From assembly GCA_021770655.1 (NCBI GenBank), contig JAETQO010000012.1, positions 44,292 to 108,291 of the forward strand: 64,000 bases of DNA, in the 5' to 3' direction. Position numbers and translations under genes: made by a program. The notes under the pieces were generated by a model. The model saw only the letters and a list, made by a program, of their open reading frames with translations, did not search any database and was not told where the DNA came from. This document shows, in pieces, positions 25,369-35,133 of the stretch. Each line of letters starts with the position of its first letter. Position 1 is the first letter of the stretch. The DNA is from Ruminococcus sp. Lineage in GTDB: Bacteria > Bacillota > Clostridia > Oscillospirales > Ruminococcaceae.

Positions 25369-26292
25369 CACTATATCTGGGGCGGCACAAGGCTCAGAGA
25401 TGAATACGGTAAAAAATGCGATTACGACAAGGTCGCAGAGAGCTGGGAGCTTTCATGTCATAAAGACGGCGCAAGCGTTGTTGCCGACGGTGAATACAAG
25501 GGACTTACCCTTGCTCAGTACATTGATAAAGCTGGCAAAGCCGTGCTGGGTACAAACTGCGAGAGATTTGAAAACTTCCCTATCCTGATCAAGCTTATCG
25601 ACGCCAAGGATAATCTTTCGGTTCAGGTTCACCCGGACAATGAATATGCTATGAGAGTAGAGGGCGAATACGGCAAAACCGAAATGTGGTATGTTGTTGA
25701 CTGCGACGAGGGTGCAACGCTTCTTTACGGCTTTAAGAAAGAGATCTCCAAGGACGAATTTGCGGAGAGGATAGCAAACAATACTCTGCTTGAAGTCACA
25801 AACGCTGTTCCGGTAAAGAAAGGCGACGTGTTCTTTATTCAGTCGGGTACGCTCCACGCTATCGGCAAGGGTATACTTATTGCGGAGATTCAGCAGAACT
25901 CCAACACTACATACAGAATTTACGACTACGGCAGAGTCGGCAAGGACGGCAAACCGAGAGAACTGCACGTTGAAAAGGCAAAGGACGTTACCGTTTTAGG
26001 TCCGGCAAAGGCTTATCCCGAAACTCCTGTCGAACAGAAGGACGGATTCACCGTAAAACTTCTTTCAAAGTGTGAATACTTCACGACCTACAGAGTAGAC
26101 GTTGAGTCCAAAGCTGTGCTGGAAGCAGACGAAAAGAGTTTTAACAGCATTCTTGTACTCGAGGGTGCGCCGCAGATAACAGGCGAGGATATTGTAAATG
26201 CCAAAAAGGGCGACAGCGTTTTCGTTTCCGCAGGTTCGGGAAAATATACGGTTGAGGGTAAATGCACATTTGTCCTCACAAAAATCGACTGA
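25366..26292 (+). CDS. manA: Class I mannose-6-phosphate isomerase, 5'-truncated
   Basis: Homology opens abruptly with KHYIWGGTRLRDEYG, which is normally residues 10-25. No ATG, GTG or TTG occurs in frame between the upstream TAA (25315-25317) and this point; the first in-frame start is GTG at 25543. Zinc ligands remain: SVQVHPDNEY, EMWYVVD and GTLHAIGKG. The enzyme interconverts mannose 6-phosphate and fructose 6-phosphate. The start seems to have been lost or displaced by the E element, so it may be a pseudogene or use an internal start. Glucokinase follows nearby. Confidence 0.75.
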   Translation, partial: KHYIWGGTRLRDEYGKKCDYDKVAESWELSCHKDGASVVADGEYKGLTLAQYIDKAGKAVLGTNCERFENFPILIKLIDAKDNLSVQVHPDNEYAMRVEGEYGKTEMWYVVDCDEGATLLYGFKKEISKDEFAERIANNTLLEVTNAVPVKKGDVFFIQSGTLHAIGKGILIAEIQQNSNTTYRIYDYGRVGKDGKPRELHVEKAKDVTVLGPAKAYPETPVEQKDGFTVKLLSKCEYFTTYRVDVESKAVLEADEKSFNSILVLEGAPQITGEDIVNAKKGDSVFVSAGSGKYTVEGKCTFVLTKID

Positions 26293-26305
26293 TCGGTGAT
26301 AAAAA

Positions 26306-26557
26306 ATGCTGAAGCTTAATATGAAAAAAGAGATCGGCGAACTTTGCGTACTTGCACTTACCATTATAATCGGCATTGTGCTTAAGACCGGTTTCTGGAT
26401 CGGTCTTGTGATCTTCGTGGTACTGGAATTTGCTTATCTGATAATATACGGCGCGATAGAAAAGAAAGCCGAAGCAAAAAAGCCTAAGGCGGAAGAACCT
26501 GCCGAGGAGATCAATTTTCACGAATACGATGATGAAAAAAATAACGGCGAGAAATAA
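26306..26557 (+). CDS. Small membrane protein
   Basis: 83 residues: two adjoining hydrophobic helices at about 11-50, then a charged tail rich in Lys, Glu and Asp. Starts 13 bases after manA with GGTGA upstream. Not recognised; probably cotranscribed with manA and glucokinase. Confidence 0.65.
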   Translation: MLKLNMKKEIGELCVLALTIIIGIVLKTGFWIGLVIFVVLEFAYLIIYGAIEKKAEAKKPKAEEPAEEINFHEYDDEKNNGEK

Positions 26558-26589
26558 TTTCCGCTGGTAAATATCAGGGAGAATTTATT

Positions 26590-27546
26590 ATGAAGTATTA
26601 TATCGGTATAGATCTGGGCGGTACCAACATAAAGGCCGGCGTTGTTACGGACAAGTTTGAGATAATCGCCAAAGCGACCTGCAAAACCAATCTGCCAAGA
26701 CCTGCGGACGAAATATGCCAGGATATGGCTAAAGTTGCACTGGAGGCTGTAAAGCTGGCGGGACTTGACATCGGACAGATAGAATCGGTAGGCATTGGTA
26801 CTCCGGGAACGGCTAATTCCGAAAAAGGTATCATTGAATATTCAAACAATCTGGGTTTTCTGAACTTTCCTGTAGTTGAGCTTATGAAAACCCACATCAA
26901 CAAGCCCTGCTATGTTGAAAACGACGCCAATGCGGCGGCTTACGGCGAATTCGTAGCAGGTGCAGCGCAGGGCGCGAATAATGCGGTCTGCATAACCCTT
27001 GGCACAGGCGTAGGCGGCGGGATCATTATTGACGGAAAGATCTACTCCGGCTTTAACTTTGCGGGCGCTGAGATCGGTCATATGGTGATCGACCCTGCCG
27101 GACCGCAGTGTACCTGCGGTCGTCACGGCTGTTTCGAGGTGTTCTCCTCCGCCACAGGTCTTGTAAGAATGACCAAAGAGGCTATGTTTGAGGACAAAGA
27201 CTCTATTATGTGGAAAATGAACGAGGAGGACGGAAAGATCTCAGCAAGAACCGCTTTCAACGCTATGAGAGCGGGAGACAAAGCAGGCAAAGAAGTAGTG
27301 GACAAATACATAAAATACCTTGCCTGCGGAATCACAAATACTATCAACATTTTCCAGCCGGACATTCTCTGTATAGGCGGAGGAGTATGCAACGAGGGCG
27401 ACCCGCTCCTTATTCCACTGAAAGAACTCGTGGCTAAAGAGGTATACACAAAGAATTCAGAGAAAAATACGGAAATTGTTATTGCCAAGCTTGGCAACGA
27501 CGCAGGCATAATCGGTGCGGCTTTTCTCGGACTTTCACATCAATAG
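26590..27546 (+). CDS. glk: ROK-family glucokinase
   Basis: 318 residues. ATP loop YIGIDLGGTNIKAGVV at the N-terminus, catalytic YVENDANAAAYGEF near 108, GTGVGGGIIIDGKIY, and the ROK zinc motif CTCGRHGCFEVFSS near 175. It phosphorylates glucose to glucose 6-phosphate; N-acetylmannosamine or other hexoses are alternatives within ROK. It sits behind manA in a sugar-phosphate cluster. Confidence 0.93.
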   Translation: MKYYIGIDLGGTNIKAGVVTDKFEIIAKATCKTNLPRPADEICQDMAKVALEAVKLAGLDIGQIESVGIGTPGTANSEKGIIEYSNNLGFLNFPVVELMKTHINKPCYVENDANAAAYGEFVAGAAQGANNAVCITLGTGVGGGIIIDGKIYSGFNFAGAEIGHMVIDPAGPQCTCGRHGCFEVFSSATGLVRMTKEAMFEDKDSIMWKMNEEDGKISARTAFNAMRAGDKAGKEVVDKYIKYLACGITNTINIFQPDILCIGGGVCNEGDPLLIPLKELVAKEVYTKNSEKNTEIVIAKLGNDAGIIGAAFLGLSHQ

Positions 27547-27810
27547 ATGAAAAAGCGGTCGCTTTATGCTTACCTTGAAACAAAGCTTGACTGTTTGGAA
27601 ATATTTTTATTTGATGCGATTTTGTTTATTCCTGTGAACCGCCGTAACACCATTTTTATAATATGTACGCTCACGGCGGCGGTACTTATATATCTGCTTT
27701 TAAACGGAATACTAAATGCTGATATTATGGGTACAGAGCTTGGAAAAAAGCTTATGGTCACAGTCGATAAAGCCGCAGGAACATATAAAGAATCTATCAT
27801 AAGACGTTAA
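27547..27810 (+). CDS. Small membrane protein abutting glucokinase
   Basis: 87 residues with one clear membrane helix (TIFIICTLTAAVLIYLLLNG). The ATG directly follows the glk stop (TAGATG) and no separate ribosome site is evident, so expression would depend on coupling. Not recognised. Confidence 0.5.
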   Translation: MKKRSLYAYLETKLDCLEIFLFDAILFIPVNRRNTIFIICTLTAAVLIYLLLNGILNADIMGTELGKKLMVTVDKAAGTYKESIIRR

Positions 27811-27860
27811 ATACTTATTCAGTGACATAAATAAAAGACTTTTTGAACGGAGGCAAAACA

Positions 27861-28469
27861 ATGAGTTTTAATTTGATTGGAGCAATTCCGGTAATTTTAC
27901 TTTTACTGCCTGTGATATACGCCTGTTTCAAAACGCCGGCAGATAAGCCTGATCTTCCGGAAGAAAACATTATCGTGTTTATAGCTAAATGCGTCGGACG
28001 TTTTGGCTGTATAGGCTATATGTGTTTCAGGATAGGCGTCTATTCTGTGAATTTTACAAACAAAAAGGCTCTGTTTGTCGTATGGATCATCATCAGCGTT
28101 CTCGCAGTCGCAGGCTACTGGCTGTTCTGGACTAAGCATTTCAAGGGCGGCAATCATTTTGAGGATATGTACAAGACAGGAATACCGCTGTTCATACTTC
28201 CTGCCTGCTATGTTCTTCTGACAGGTCTTCTGACAATGAACATAATGCTCATTGTGTTCTCTGTACTGGATCTGGTCTGCGAATACTGTGCCGCTTACAC
28301 CGTAAGAAAACAGCTCCGTGACGGTATCACGGTCGATAATTCAGATGAGAACGAGGAGAAAGAAAAGGAAGATACGGAAACATCCGAGTCCGACGAGGAA
28401 ACATTAAAAGAAAGTTCAGATGAAACAGACAAAGCAGATGATTCTGACGAACAGGAACAATCGGAATAG
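27861..28469 (+). CDS. Polytopic membrane protein with acidic tail
   Basis: 202 residues: about five membrane helices (first 4-22, others between 50 and 150) followed by a 45-residue tail of Glu, Asp, Ser and Lys. CGGAGG is seven bases before the ATG. No family recognised. Confidence 0.7.
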   Translation: MSFNLIGAIPVILLLLPVIYACFKTPADKPDLPEENIIVFIAKCVGRFGCIGYMCFRIGVYSVNFTNKKALFVVWIIISVLAVAGYWLFWTKHFKGGNHFEDMYKTGIPLFILPACYVLLTGLLTMNIMLIVFSVLDLVCEYCAAYTVRKQLRDGITVDNSDENEEKEKEDTETSESDEETLKESSDETDKADDSDEQEQSE

Positions 28470-28514
28470 AATTTCATAAAGGAAAAATTATATTTATAAA
28501 AAGAGGTAATAAAA

Positions 28515-30182
28515 ATGGCATGTAATTATTTTTGTGACGGAGTTGACAAGGCTCCTCAGCGTTCATTGTTCAACGCACTGGGCATGACAAAAGAGGAAAT
28601 GGACAGACCGCTGGTAGGTATCGTTTCTTCCTACAACGAGATCGTTCCCGGTCATATGAACATCGACAAGATCGTTGAAGCGGTAAAAATGGGTGTTGCT
28701 ATGGCAGGCGGAACGCCGGTAGTGTTCCCTGCTATCGCCGTTTGCGACGGAATCGCTATGGGACACCTCGGAATGAAATATTCGCTGGTTACCCGTGACC
28801 TTATTGCCGATTCCACAGAGTGTATGGCTCTTGCTCATCACTTTGACGCATTGGTAATGATACCGAACTGCGACAAAAACGTTCCGGGACTTCTTATGGC
28901 GGCGGCACGAGTAAACGTTCCGACTATTTTCGTTTCGGGCGGACCTATGCTCGCAGGTCATGTCAAGGGAAAAAAGACTTCCCTTTCAAGTATGTTCGAG
29001 GCAGTTGGTACATACAATGCAGGCAACTTCACGCTGGACGACGTTGAGGAATTTGAGAACAAGGCTTGCCCGACCTGCGGAAGCTGTTCGGGAATGTACA
29101 CGGCAAACTCAATGAACTGCCTTACCGAAGTACTCGGTATGGGACTTCGAGGAAACGGAACTATCCCTGCCGTTTATTCCGAGAGAATAAAGCTTGCAAA
29201 GCACGCAGGTATGCAGGTCATGGAGCTTTACAAAAAGAATATCAGACCAAGAGATATTATGACTAAGGAGGCGTTCATCAACGCTATCACAGCAGATATG
29301 GCTCTGGGCTGTTCGACAAACTCAATGCTTCATCTGCCGGCGATCGCTCATGAATGCGGCGTTGAACTCGACCTTGACTTTGTAAACGAGATATCAAAGA
29401 GAACGCCTAATCTCTGTCACCTTGCCCCTGCCGGTCACACATATATGGAGGACCTTAACGAGGCAGGCGGCGTTTATGCCGTACTCGGCGAGCTTAATAA
29501 AAAACAGCTTATCAATACGGACTGCATGACCTGCACAGGCAAAACAGTCGGCGAGAATATCAAGGGTGTTGTAAACAAGAATACGGAGCTTATAAGACCT
29601 ATCGATAATCCGTATTCACAGACAGGCGGCATCGCAGTCCTCAGAGGCAATCTTGCTCCCGATACCTGCGTAGTCAAGCGTTCCGCAGTCGCACCTGAGA
29701 TGCTTGCACACGAAGGTCCTGCAAGAGTATTCGACTGCGAAGAAGACGCTATCGCCGCTATCAGGGGCGGAAAGATCGTTGAGGGCGATGTCGTTGTTAT
29801 CCGTTACGAAGGTCCTAAGGGCGGTCCGGGAATGAGAGAGATGCTCAATCCGACATCTGCAATTGCTGGTATGGGTCTTGGTTCGACCGTAGCGCTTATC
29901 ACCGACGGACGTTTCAGCGGCGCGTCAAGAGGCGCTTCTATCGGTCACGTTTCTCCTGAAGCGGCTGTAGGCGGACCTATCGCTTTGGTTGAAGAGGGCG
30001 ACATGATCGCAATTGACATTGATAATTGCAGTATCACTCTCAAGGTTTCCGACGAGGAGCTTGAGAGAAGAAGAAAGAACTGGAAGCCAAGACAGCCTAA
30101 GGTAACAACAGGATACCTTGCAAGATACGCATCCCTTGTAACCTCGGCAAACAGAGGAGCTATCCTTGAAATAAAGGATTAG
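28515..30182 (+). CDS. ilvD: Dihydroxy-acid dehydratase
   Basis: 555 residues. [41 protein letters not shown] and [12 protein letters not shown] are diagnostic; the cysteines hold an Fe-S cluster. It makes the 2-keto acid precursors of valine, isoleucine and leucine. No other ilv or leu gene is in the window. A membrane protein and pyrC follow, so part of the transcript may be shared. Confidence 0.97.
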   Translation: MACNYFCDGVDKAPQRSLFNALGMTKEEMDRPLVGIVSSYNEIVPGHMNIDKIVEAVKMGVAMAGGTPVVFPAIAVCDGIAMGHLGMKYSLVTRDLIADSTECMALAHHFDALVMIPNCDKNVPGLLMAAARVNVPTIFVSGGPMLAGHVKGKKTSLSSMFEAVGTYNAGNFTLDDVEEFENKACPTCGSCSGMYTANSMNCLTEVLGMGLRGNGTIPAVYSERIKLAKHAGMQVMELYKKNIRPRDIMTKEAFINAITADMALGCSTNSMLHLPAIAHECGVELDLDFVNEISKRTPNLCHLAPAGHTYMEDLNEAGGVYAVLGELNKKQLINTDCMTCTGKTVGENIKGVVNKNTELIRPIDNPYSQTGGIAVLRGNLAPDTCVVKRSAVAPEMLAHEGPARVFDCEEDAIAAIRGGKIVEGDVVVIRYEGPKGGPGMREMLNPTSAIAGMGLGSTVALITDGRFSGASRGASIGHVSPEAAVGGPIALVEEGDMIAIDIDNCSITLKVSDEELERRRKNWKPRQPKVTTGYLARYASLVTSANRGAILEIKD

Positions 30183-30263
30183 CCCTGAAAAAGTCACTGT
30201 TGCCTGCGGCGGTATGTCTGCCGCAGACATAATTTCATATCAATTCAAGAAAGGCGGTAAATT

Positions 30264-30740
30264 ATGAAAAAATTTATTTCCGGTCTGTTGGGAATCCTGT
30301 TTTTGGTTATATTGATAGTAGGTATTTTCGTATGCACCTACGTTTTCAGTCAACCTTCAAGAACGGGCGATTCCAGGGAGCTTATATCAGGTACATGGAC
30401 CGATAAAGAAGAAAACGTGACCTTTGAATTTTCCTCCGAGGGCGATTTCAAAATGTATTATGCCGACGACGAAACTGTGATAGCAAAGGGCTGGTTCAAG
30501 ATCGACGAGGACGATAAGAAGATCCAGGTGCTTGTAGCGCCTTCCGACCGTGATGAAACAGTGGACATCGGTTTAACATTTAAATTCTTCTCAACTATTT
30601 CTTACAAAAACCTTACCGTTCCGGATAAGGATGATGAAGAAGGCGTTGCTACCTGCAAATTTATCTTCCAGAATTCAGACGGCGTATACTCCTGCGAAAG
30701 AACCGACATGGAAGGCACGCTCTATGACGGAAAGTCCTGA
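30264..30740 (+). CDS. Membrane-anchored protein, DUF5640-like
   Basis: 158 residues: an N-terminal membrane anchor (7-30) and an extracytoplasmic beta-rich domain beginning ISGTWTDKEENVTFEFSSEG, a pattern seen in small lipocalin-like DUF5640-type domains. Role unknown. It lies between ilvD and pyrC, 15 bases before pyrC. Confidence 0.6.
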   Translation: MKKFISGLLGILFLVILIVGIFVCTYVFSQPSRTGDSRELISGTWTDKEENVTFEFSSEGDFKMYYADDETVIAKGWFKIDEDDKKIQVLVAPSDRDETVDIGLTFKFFSTISYKNLTVPDKDDEEGVATCKFIFQNSDGVYSCERTDMEGTLYDGKS

Positions 30741-30755
30741 TGCTGAGGAAATAAA

Positions 30756-32024
30756 ATGGATCTACTGATAAAAAACGTCCGCGCCTGCGATCCGCAGACG
30801 GGACTGGACGAAATCACCGACATCAGCGTTGAGAACGGAAAAATCGTAAGTATCGGCAAAATCAACCGTTCGGCAGTAAAAGTCATCGACGGTATGAGCA
30901 AATTATGCGCTCTGCCGGGACTGTTCGATATGCACGTTCATTTCCGCGACCCCGGACTAACGTACAAAGAAGACATTATCTCAGGCGCCAATGCCGCTAA
31001 GGCAGGCGGATTTACGGGCGTTGCCTGTATGCCGAATACAAAACCTCCTGTAGATAATGCCGAAACGGTCAAATATATTTTTAACGAAGCAAAGAAAACC
31101 GGCATCGACGTTTTTCCGGTGGGCTGTATAACTAAGGGTATGAAAGGCGAGGAGCTTTGCGACTTCGATGAGCTTAAAGAGGCGGGCGTCAAAGCGATTT
31201 CCGATGACGGAAGACCTGTTGAAAATGCCGAGCTTATGAGACAGGCTATAGAGTCCACCAACAAAAACGGACTTATAGTTGTTTCACACTGCGAGGATCT
31301 GAAAATAATCAACGGCGGAATAATAAACAAAGGCAAAATTTCCGAAGAGCTTGGCGTTAAAGGAATGGACAGGGCGAGCGAAGACTATATCACTGCCCGC
31401 GAAATAGCTTTGGCTATGAGCTGTAATGCCAGAGTACACATTTGTCACGTTTCCACCAAAGGCTCGGTAAATATTATCAGAGCGGCAAAAAAGGACGGCG
31501 TAAAGGTGACCTGCGAAACGGCTCCCCACTATTTCACCTACACTGATGAGAAACTTCTGAGCCGCGACGCTGATTACAGAATGTCTCCTCCTCTCAGGAC
31601 GGAGGAGGATAGGGCGGCTATTGAAGAGGCTGTGCTGGACGGAACAATTGACTGCATAATCACCGACCATGCGCCACACGCAGCGGAAGAAAAGTCTGAT
31701 TTTGAAAAAGCTCCAAACGGTGTCGTGGGACTTGAAACTTCCCTTGCGGCTACACTAACAAAGCTTTATCACACCGGTAAATGCGATCTGTCTAAGATTG
31801 CGGAAATAATGTCGGTAAATCCTCGAAAGATAATGGGACTTGAACCGATAAGGATCGCTGTAGGAGAAAGATGTGACCTCTGCATTTTTGATCCCGATTA
31901 TCAGTGGGAAGTGATCCCCGAAGAGCTGAATTCCAAATCAAAGAACAGTGTGTTTAAGGGTGAAAAGCTAAAGGGAAAGAATATTTATACTATTTGCAAA
32001 GGCAAGATAGTGTTTGCTCTGTAA
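30756..32024 (+). CDS. pyrC: Dihydroorotase
   Basis: 422 residues, class I. Zinc motif DMHVHFRDPG near 58, carboxylated-lysine region, and IITDHAPHAAEEK near 303. It closes carbamoyl aspartate to dihydroorotate. First of a pyrimidine run pyrC-pyrF-pyrK-pyrD. Confidence 0.96.
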   Translation: MDLLIKNVRACDPQTGLDEITDISVENGKIVSIGKINRSAVKVIDGMSKLCALPGLFDMHVHFRDPGLTYKEDIISGANAAKAGGFTGVACMPNTKPPVDNAETVKYIFNEAKKTGIDVFPVGCITKGMKGEELCDFDELKEAGVKAISDDGRPVENAELMRQAIESTNKNGLIVVSHCEDLKIINGGIINKGKISEELGVKGMDRASEDYITAREIALAMSCNARVHICHVSTKGSVNIIRAAKKDGVKVTCETAPHYFTYTDEKLLSRDADYRMSPPLRTEEDRAAIEEAVLDGTIDCIITDHAPHAAEEKSDFEKAPNGVVGLETSLAATLTKLYHTGKCDLSKIAEIMSVNPRKIMGLEPIRIAVGERCDLCIFDPDYQWEVIPEELNSKSKNSVFKGEKLKGKNIYTICKGKIVFAL

Positions 32025-32083
32025 GCGAGAGCAGGAAATATCATGCTTTCACAACTGAAAAAAAATCCGAAAGGAAGATAGAA

Positions 32084-33022
32084 ATGTCACTTGACAGACT
32101 TATTGAAAACATAGTAAAGACCCAGAATCCGTCGGTAGTGGGACTTGACCCTAAGCTTGACTACGTTCCCGAATACATCAAGGAAAAGAAGTTCAAGAAG
32201 TACGGCAAAACTCTTAAAGGCGCGGCAAAGGCTATCTGGGAATTCAACAAGGAAATAATCAACGAGATACACGACATATGCCCGGCAATCAAGCCGCAGG
32301 CGGCATACTATGAAATGTACGGATACGAAGGCGTCAAGACCCTTTACAAGACTATTCAGTATGCCAAAGAAAAAGGTATGTTCGTTATGACCGACGGTAA
32401 GAGAAACGACATCGGCGCAACTATGGAAGCATACGCTACCGCACATCTCGGACTTACCGAAATTGGCGGAGAAATGGTAGAGGCTTTCGGAGCGGACGCT
32501 CTTACTGTAAACGGTTATCTCGGCTCAGACGGGATCAACCCGCTGTTGGAGCAGTGCAAAAAGTATGATAAGGGCATTTTCGTTCTTGTAAAGACCTCCA
32601 ACAAATCCAGCGGAGAACTTCAGGATCTGATGATAGGCAACAAGACAGTTTATGCCACTATGGGAGCAATGTGCGAGCATTGGGGCAAGGACGTTATGGG
32701 AAAATACGGCTACAGCGGAGTAGGTGCAGTTGTAGGTGCAACGTACACCGAACAGCTTGCTGAAATGAGAGCGGCGCTGCCTCACACATTTTTCCTCGTT
32801 CCCGGCTACGGCGCTCAGGGCGGAGGAGCAGAGGGCGTTGCAAAAGGCTTTGACAAGAACGGTCTTGGCGCAATAGTCAACTCCTCAAGAGGCGTAATGT
32901 GCGCATACAAAAAGGAAGAAAACTGCGATGAGCATGACTTTGCCAAGGCGGCAAGACGAGAGGTAATCAGAATGAAAGAGGATATTATCTCTTATCTGCC
33001 GAAGATAACTGCGGATATTTGA
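32084..33022 (+). CDS. pyrF: Orotidine 5'-phosphate decarboxylase (long type)
   Basis: 312 residues, the longer PyrF subfamily. VVGLDPKLDYVPEYI near 20, IKPQAAYYEMYG near 72, catalytic MTDGKRNDIGATMEAYA near 104 with the Lys/Asp set, and LVPGYGAQGGG near 244. Converts OMP to UMP. The ATG at 32084 follows AAAGGAAG; earlier in-frame codons overlap pyrC and have no similarity. Confidence 0.96.
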   Translation: MSLDRLIENIVKTQNPSVVGLDPKLDYVPEYIKEKKFKKYGKTLKGAAKAIWEFNKEIINEIHDICPAIKPQAAYYEMYGYEGVKTLYKTIQYAKEKGMFVMTDGKRNDIGATMEAYATAHLGLTEIGGEMVEAFGADALTVNGYLGSDGINPLLEQCKKYDKGIFVLVKTSNKSSGELQDLMIGNKTVYATMGAMCEHWGKDVMGKYGYSGVGAVVGATYTEQLAEMRAALPHTFFLVPGYGAQGGGAEGVAKGFDKNGLGAIVNSSRGVMCAYKKEENCDEHDFAKAARREVIRMKEDIISYLPKITADI

Positions 33023-33110
33023 TACTATAATAACTTCGGGCGGAGAAATCCGTCCGAAACTGTATAGGCCGATAAAAGATTATTGGGATTAAACAGAAAG
33101 GACTGATAAA

Positions 33111-33884
33111 ATGTACAAGCAAGGCAAATACCCCATTGTTTCAAAAAAGGCTCTTGCAAAGGGCGTTTTTGATATTGAAATATACTGTCCGCATATTGCT
33201 AAGGAAGCAAGGGCAGGACAGTTCGCTCAGGTTGCGGCGGAGGGCTTTTTCCTGCGCAGGCCTATTTCCATTTGTGATATTGACAAGAACAAGGGCACGA
33301 TACGTCTTGTATTCGAGGTAAGAGGTCACGGAACGGACAAGCTTTCCGAGCTTAACAAGGATTGCCTTATTGACATTATCGCCCCTCTGGGAAACGGATT
33401 TAAAGTCCTTGAAAAGGGCAAAAAAGCGATCTGCATCGGCGGAGGTATAGGTACTCCTCCCATGGTTGGCATAGCCAAAGAATACGGTGAAAACGCAACA
33501 GTGATAAGCGGTTTCAGAAACGCATCGGCGGTTATACTACAGGAAGATTTTAAGGCAATAGGAGCAGACACAATACTCTGTACGGACGACGGCTCTGCCG
33601 GAATACACGGCTTTGTTACCGACGCGTTCAAGGCAGAGCTTAATAAAGAAAAGCCTGATATTGTCTATGCCTGCGGGCCTATGGTAATGCTCAAAAACAT
33701 CACAAAGATATGCGAAGAAAACGGCATATACTGTCAAGTATCCCTAGAGCAGAGAATGGCCTGCGGCGTTGGGGCTTGTCTTGTCTGCGTATGCCGCACG
33801 GTAAAGGACGGACAGGAATTTAACTCCCATGTCTGCAAGGACGGTCCTGTTTTCGACAGCAAGGAGGTTTTGTTCCATGAATAG
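33111..33884 (+). CDS. pyrK: Dihydroorotate dehydrogenase electron-transfer subunit
   Basis: 257 residues. FAD region LRRPISICDID, NAD-binding GGGIGTPPMVGIAK, and the C-terminal [2Fe-2S] cysteines in RMACGVGACLVCVC and HVC. It passes electrons from PyrD to NAD+. Its end overlaps the pyrD start by 8 bases. Confidence 0.96.
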   Translation: MYKQGKYPIVSKKALAKGVFDIEIYCPHIAKEARAGQFAQVAAEGFFLRRPISICDIDKNKGTIRLVFEVRGHGTDKLSELNKDCLIDIIAPLGNGFKVLEKGKKAICIGGGIGTPPMVGIAKEYGENATVISGFRNASAVILQEDFKAIGADTILCTDDGSAGIHGFVTDAFKAELNKEKPDIVYACGPMVMLKNITKICEENGIYCQVSLEQRMACGVGACLVCVCRTVKDGQEFNSHVCKDGPVFDSKEVLFHE

Positions 33885-34788
33885 AATCAACGTGAATTTC
33901 TGCGGAGTGGAATTCAAGAACCCTGTTATTCCCGCCAGCGGAACTTTTGGATACGGCAGAGAGTACGAACAGTTTTATCCTCTTTCAAAGCTTGGCGGAA
34001 TTTCAGTAAAAGGAACGACCCTGCACCGCCGAGAGGGAAATCCCGGACCGAGAGTTGCGGAAACTCCGAGCGGAATGTTAAACTCAGTAGGTCTTCAGAA
34101 CGGCGGTGTTGACAAGTTTATAAACTATGAACTGCCGAACCTTGTTACCAAGGATACCAGAATTATCGCCAATATAGCAGGCTCTACCGTTGAAGAATGC
34201 GCTGAGCTTGCGGAAAAGCTAAACGGAACTGCCGTTGATATGATCGAGCTTAATATCTCATGCCCGAACGTAAAGCAAGGCGGAGCGGCGTTCGGAACCG
34301 ACTGCAACGTTGCGGGCGCAGTCACAAGAGCAGTAAAGGACGTCACGGAAAAGCCGCTTATGGTAAAACTTTCCCCTAATGTCACAAGTATTACAGACAT
34401 CGCCAGATCCGTTGAGGCTAACGGAGCGGACGCCGTGTCGCTTATCAACACTCTGCTCGGAATGAGAATAGACATCAAGACACGCAGGCCTATTCTGAAG
34501 AACAACGTAGGCGGACTTTCCGGACCGGCTGTTTTCCCCGTTGCAGTAAGAATGGTGTGGCAGGTAGCTAACGCTGTTAAGATACCGGTCATGGGTATGG
34601 GCGGAATCGCTACATGGGAGGACGCAATAGAAATGATGCTGGCAGGCGCAGGCGCAGTTCAGGTCGGTGCGGCTATCTTTGCCGACCCGTACGCACCCGT
34701 AAAGATCGCTGAGGGTATGCAGAGGTTCTGCGAGGAGAATGGTATAGCCAACATTTCCGAAATCGTGGGCACGGTCAAACCATGGTAG
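33877..34788 (+). CDS. pyrD: Dihydroorotate dehydrogenase, class 1B catalytic subunit
   Basis: 303 residues. FKNPVIPASGTFGYG, LNISCPNVKQGGAAFG with the class 1B catalytic Cys, and INTLLGMRIDIKTRRP are typical. Partner of PyrK in an FMN/FAD/Fe-S heterotetramer. AAGGAGG lies eight to ten bases before the ATG at 33877. Confidence 0.97.
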   Translation: MNRINVNFCGVEFKNPVIPASGTFGYGREYEQFYPLSKLGGISVKGTTLHRREGNPGPRVAETPSGMLNSVGLQNGGVDKFINYELPNLVTKDTRIIANIAGSTVEECAELAEKLNGTAVDMIELNISCPNVKQGGAAFGTDCNVAGAVTRAVKDVTEKPLMVKLSPNVTSITDIARSVEANGADAVSLINTLLGMRIDIKTRRPILKNNVGGLSGPAVFPVAVRMVWQVANAVKIPVMGMGGIATWEDAIEMMLAGAGAVQVGAAIFADPYAPVKIAEGMQRFCEENGIANISEIVGTVKPW

Positions 34789-34877
34789 ATCGAATGAGAA
34801 ATTAGGAATGAGAAATGAGGAATTATTGACATAGACTAACCTTTTTCGTTCTTTTAAACCTTGCTGTAGTAACAATA

Positions 34878-34916
34878 GAAAAGCGGAAGTAGGACATTTC
34901 GTCTTACTTCCGCTCA
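34878..34916. terminator. Hairpin between pyrD and the ABC locus
   Basis: AGCGGAAGTA(G)GAC / GTC(T)TACTTCCGCT with a short loop. A T-rich run lies on the minus-strand side (CTTTTCTATTG), so it more likely ends the convergent ABC operon than pyrD. Between it and pyrD is an AT-rich stretch with reiterated GAGAAAT/AGGAAT words. Confidence 0.45.
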
Positions 34917-34950
34917 GTTTGTCGATAAACATAATTTTGATGGTAAACAA

Positions 34951-35125
34951 GGGGAAGCCCTCGAATTATTGCGAACAAGTTGAGCAATAATTTTCGCAGG
35001 GCTTCCCCTCTTTCGGAGCTCCTAAAGTAAGGGGATTTCGCTCCTGCGGGAGCGACGGGGGCTCTGCCCCTCGACCCCGCAAGCGGCAATCGCGTCGCTT
35101 GACCCCGCTCTTTTTACCTCCTTGG
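34951..35125. repeat. Cluster of large palindromes and a dispersed repeat
   Basis: GGGGAAGCCCT(C)GAATTATTGC (34951-34972) pairs with GCAATAATT(TTC)GCAGGGCTTCCCC (34984-35008). Then CTCC-rich pairs CTCCTGCGGGAG and GGGGGCTCTGCCCC follow. The last 51 bases (35075-35125) recur in reverse complement at 63912-63962. Apparently noncoding mobile or regulatory repeats. Confidence 0.65.
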
Positions 35126-35133
35126 TAGACAGC

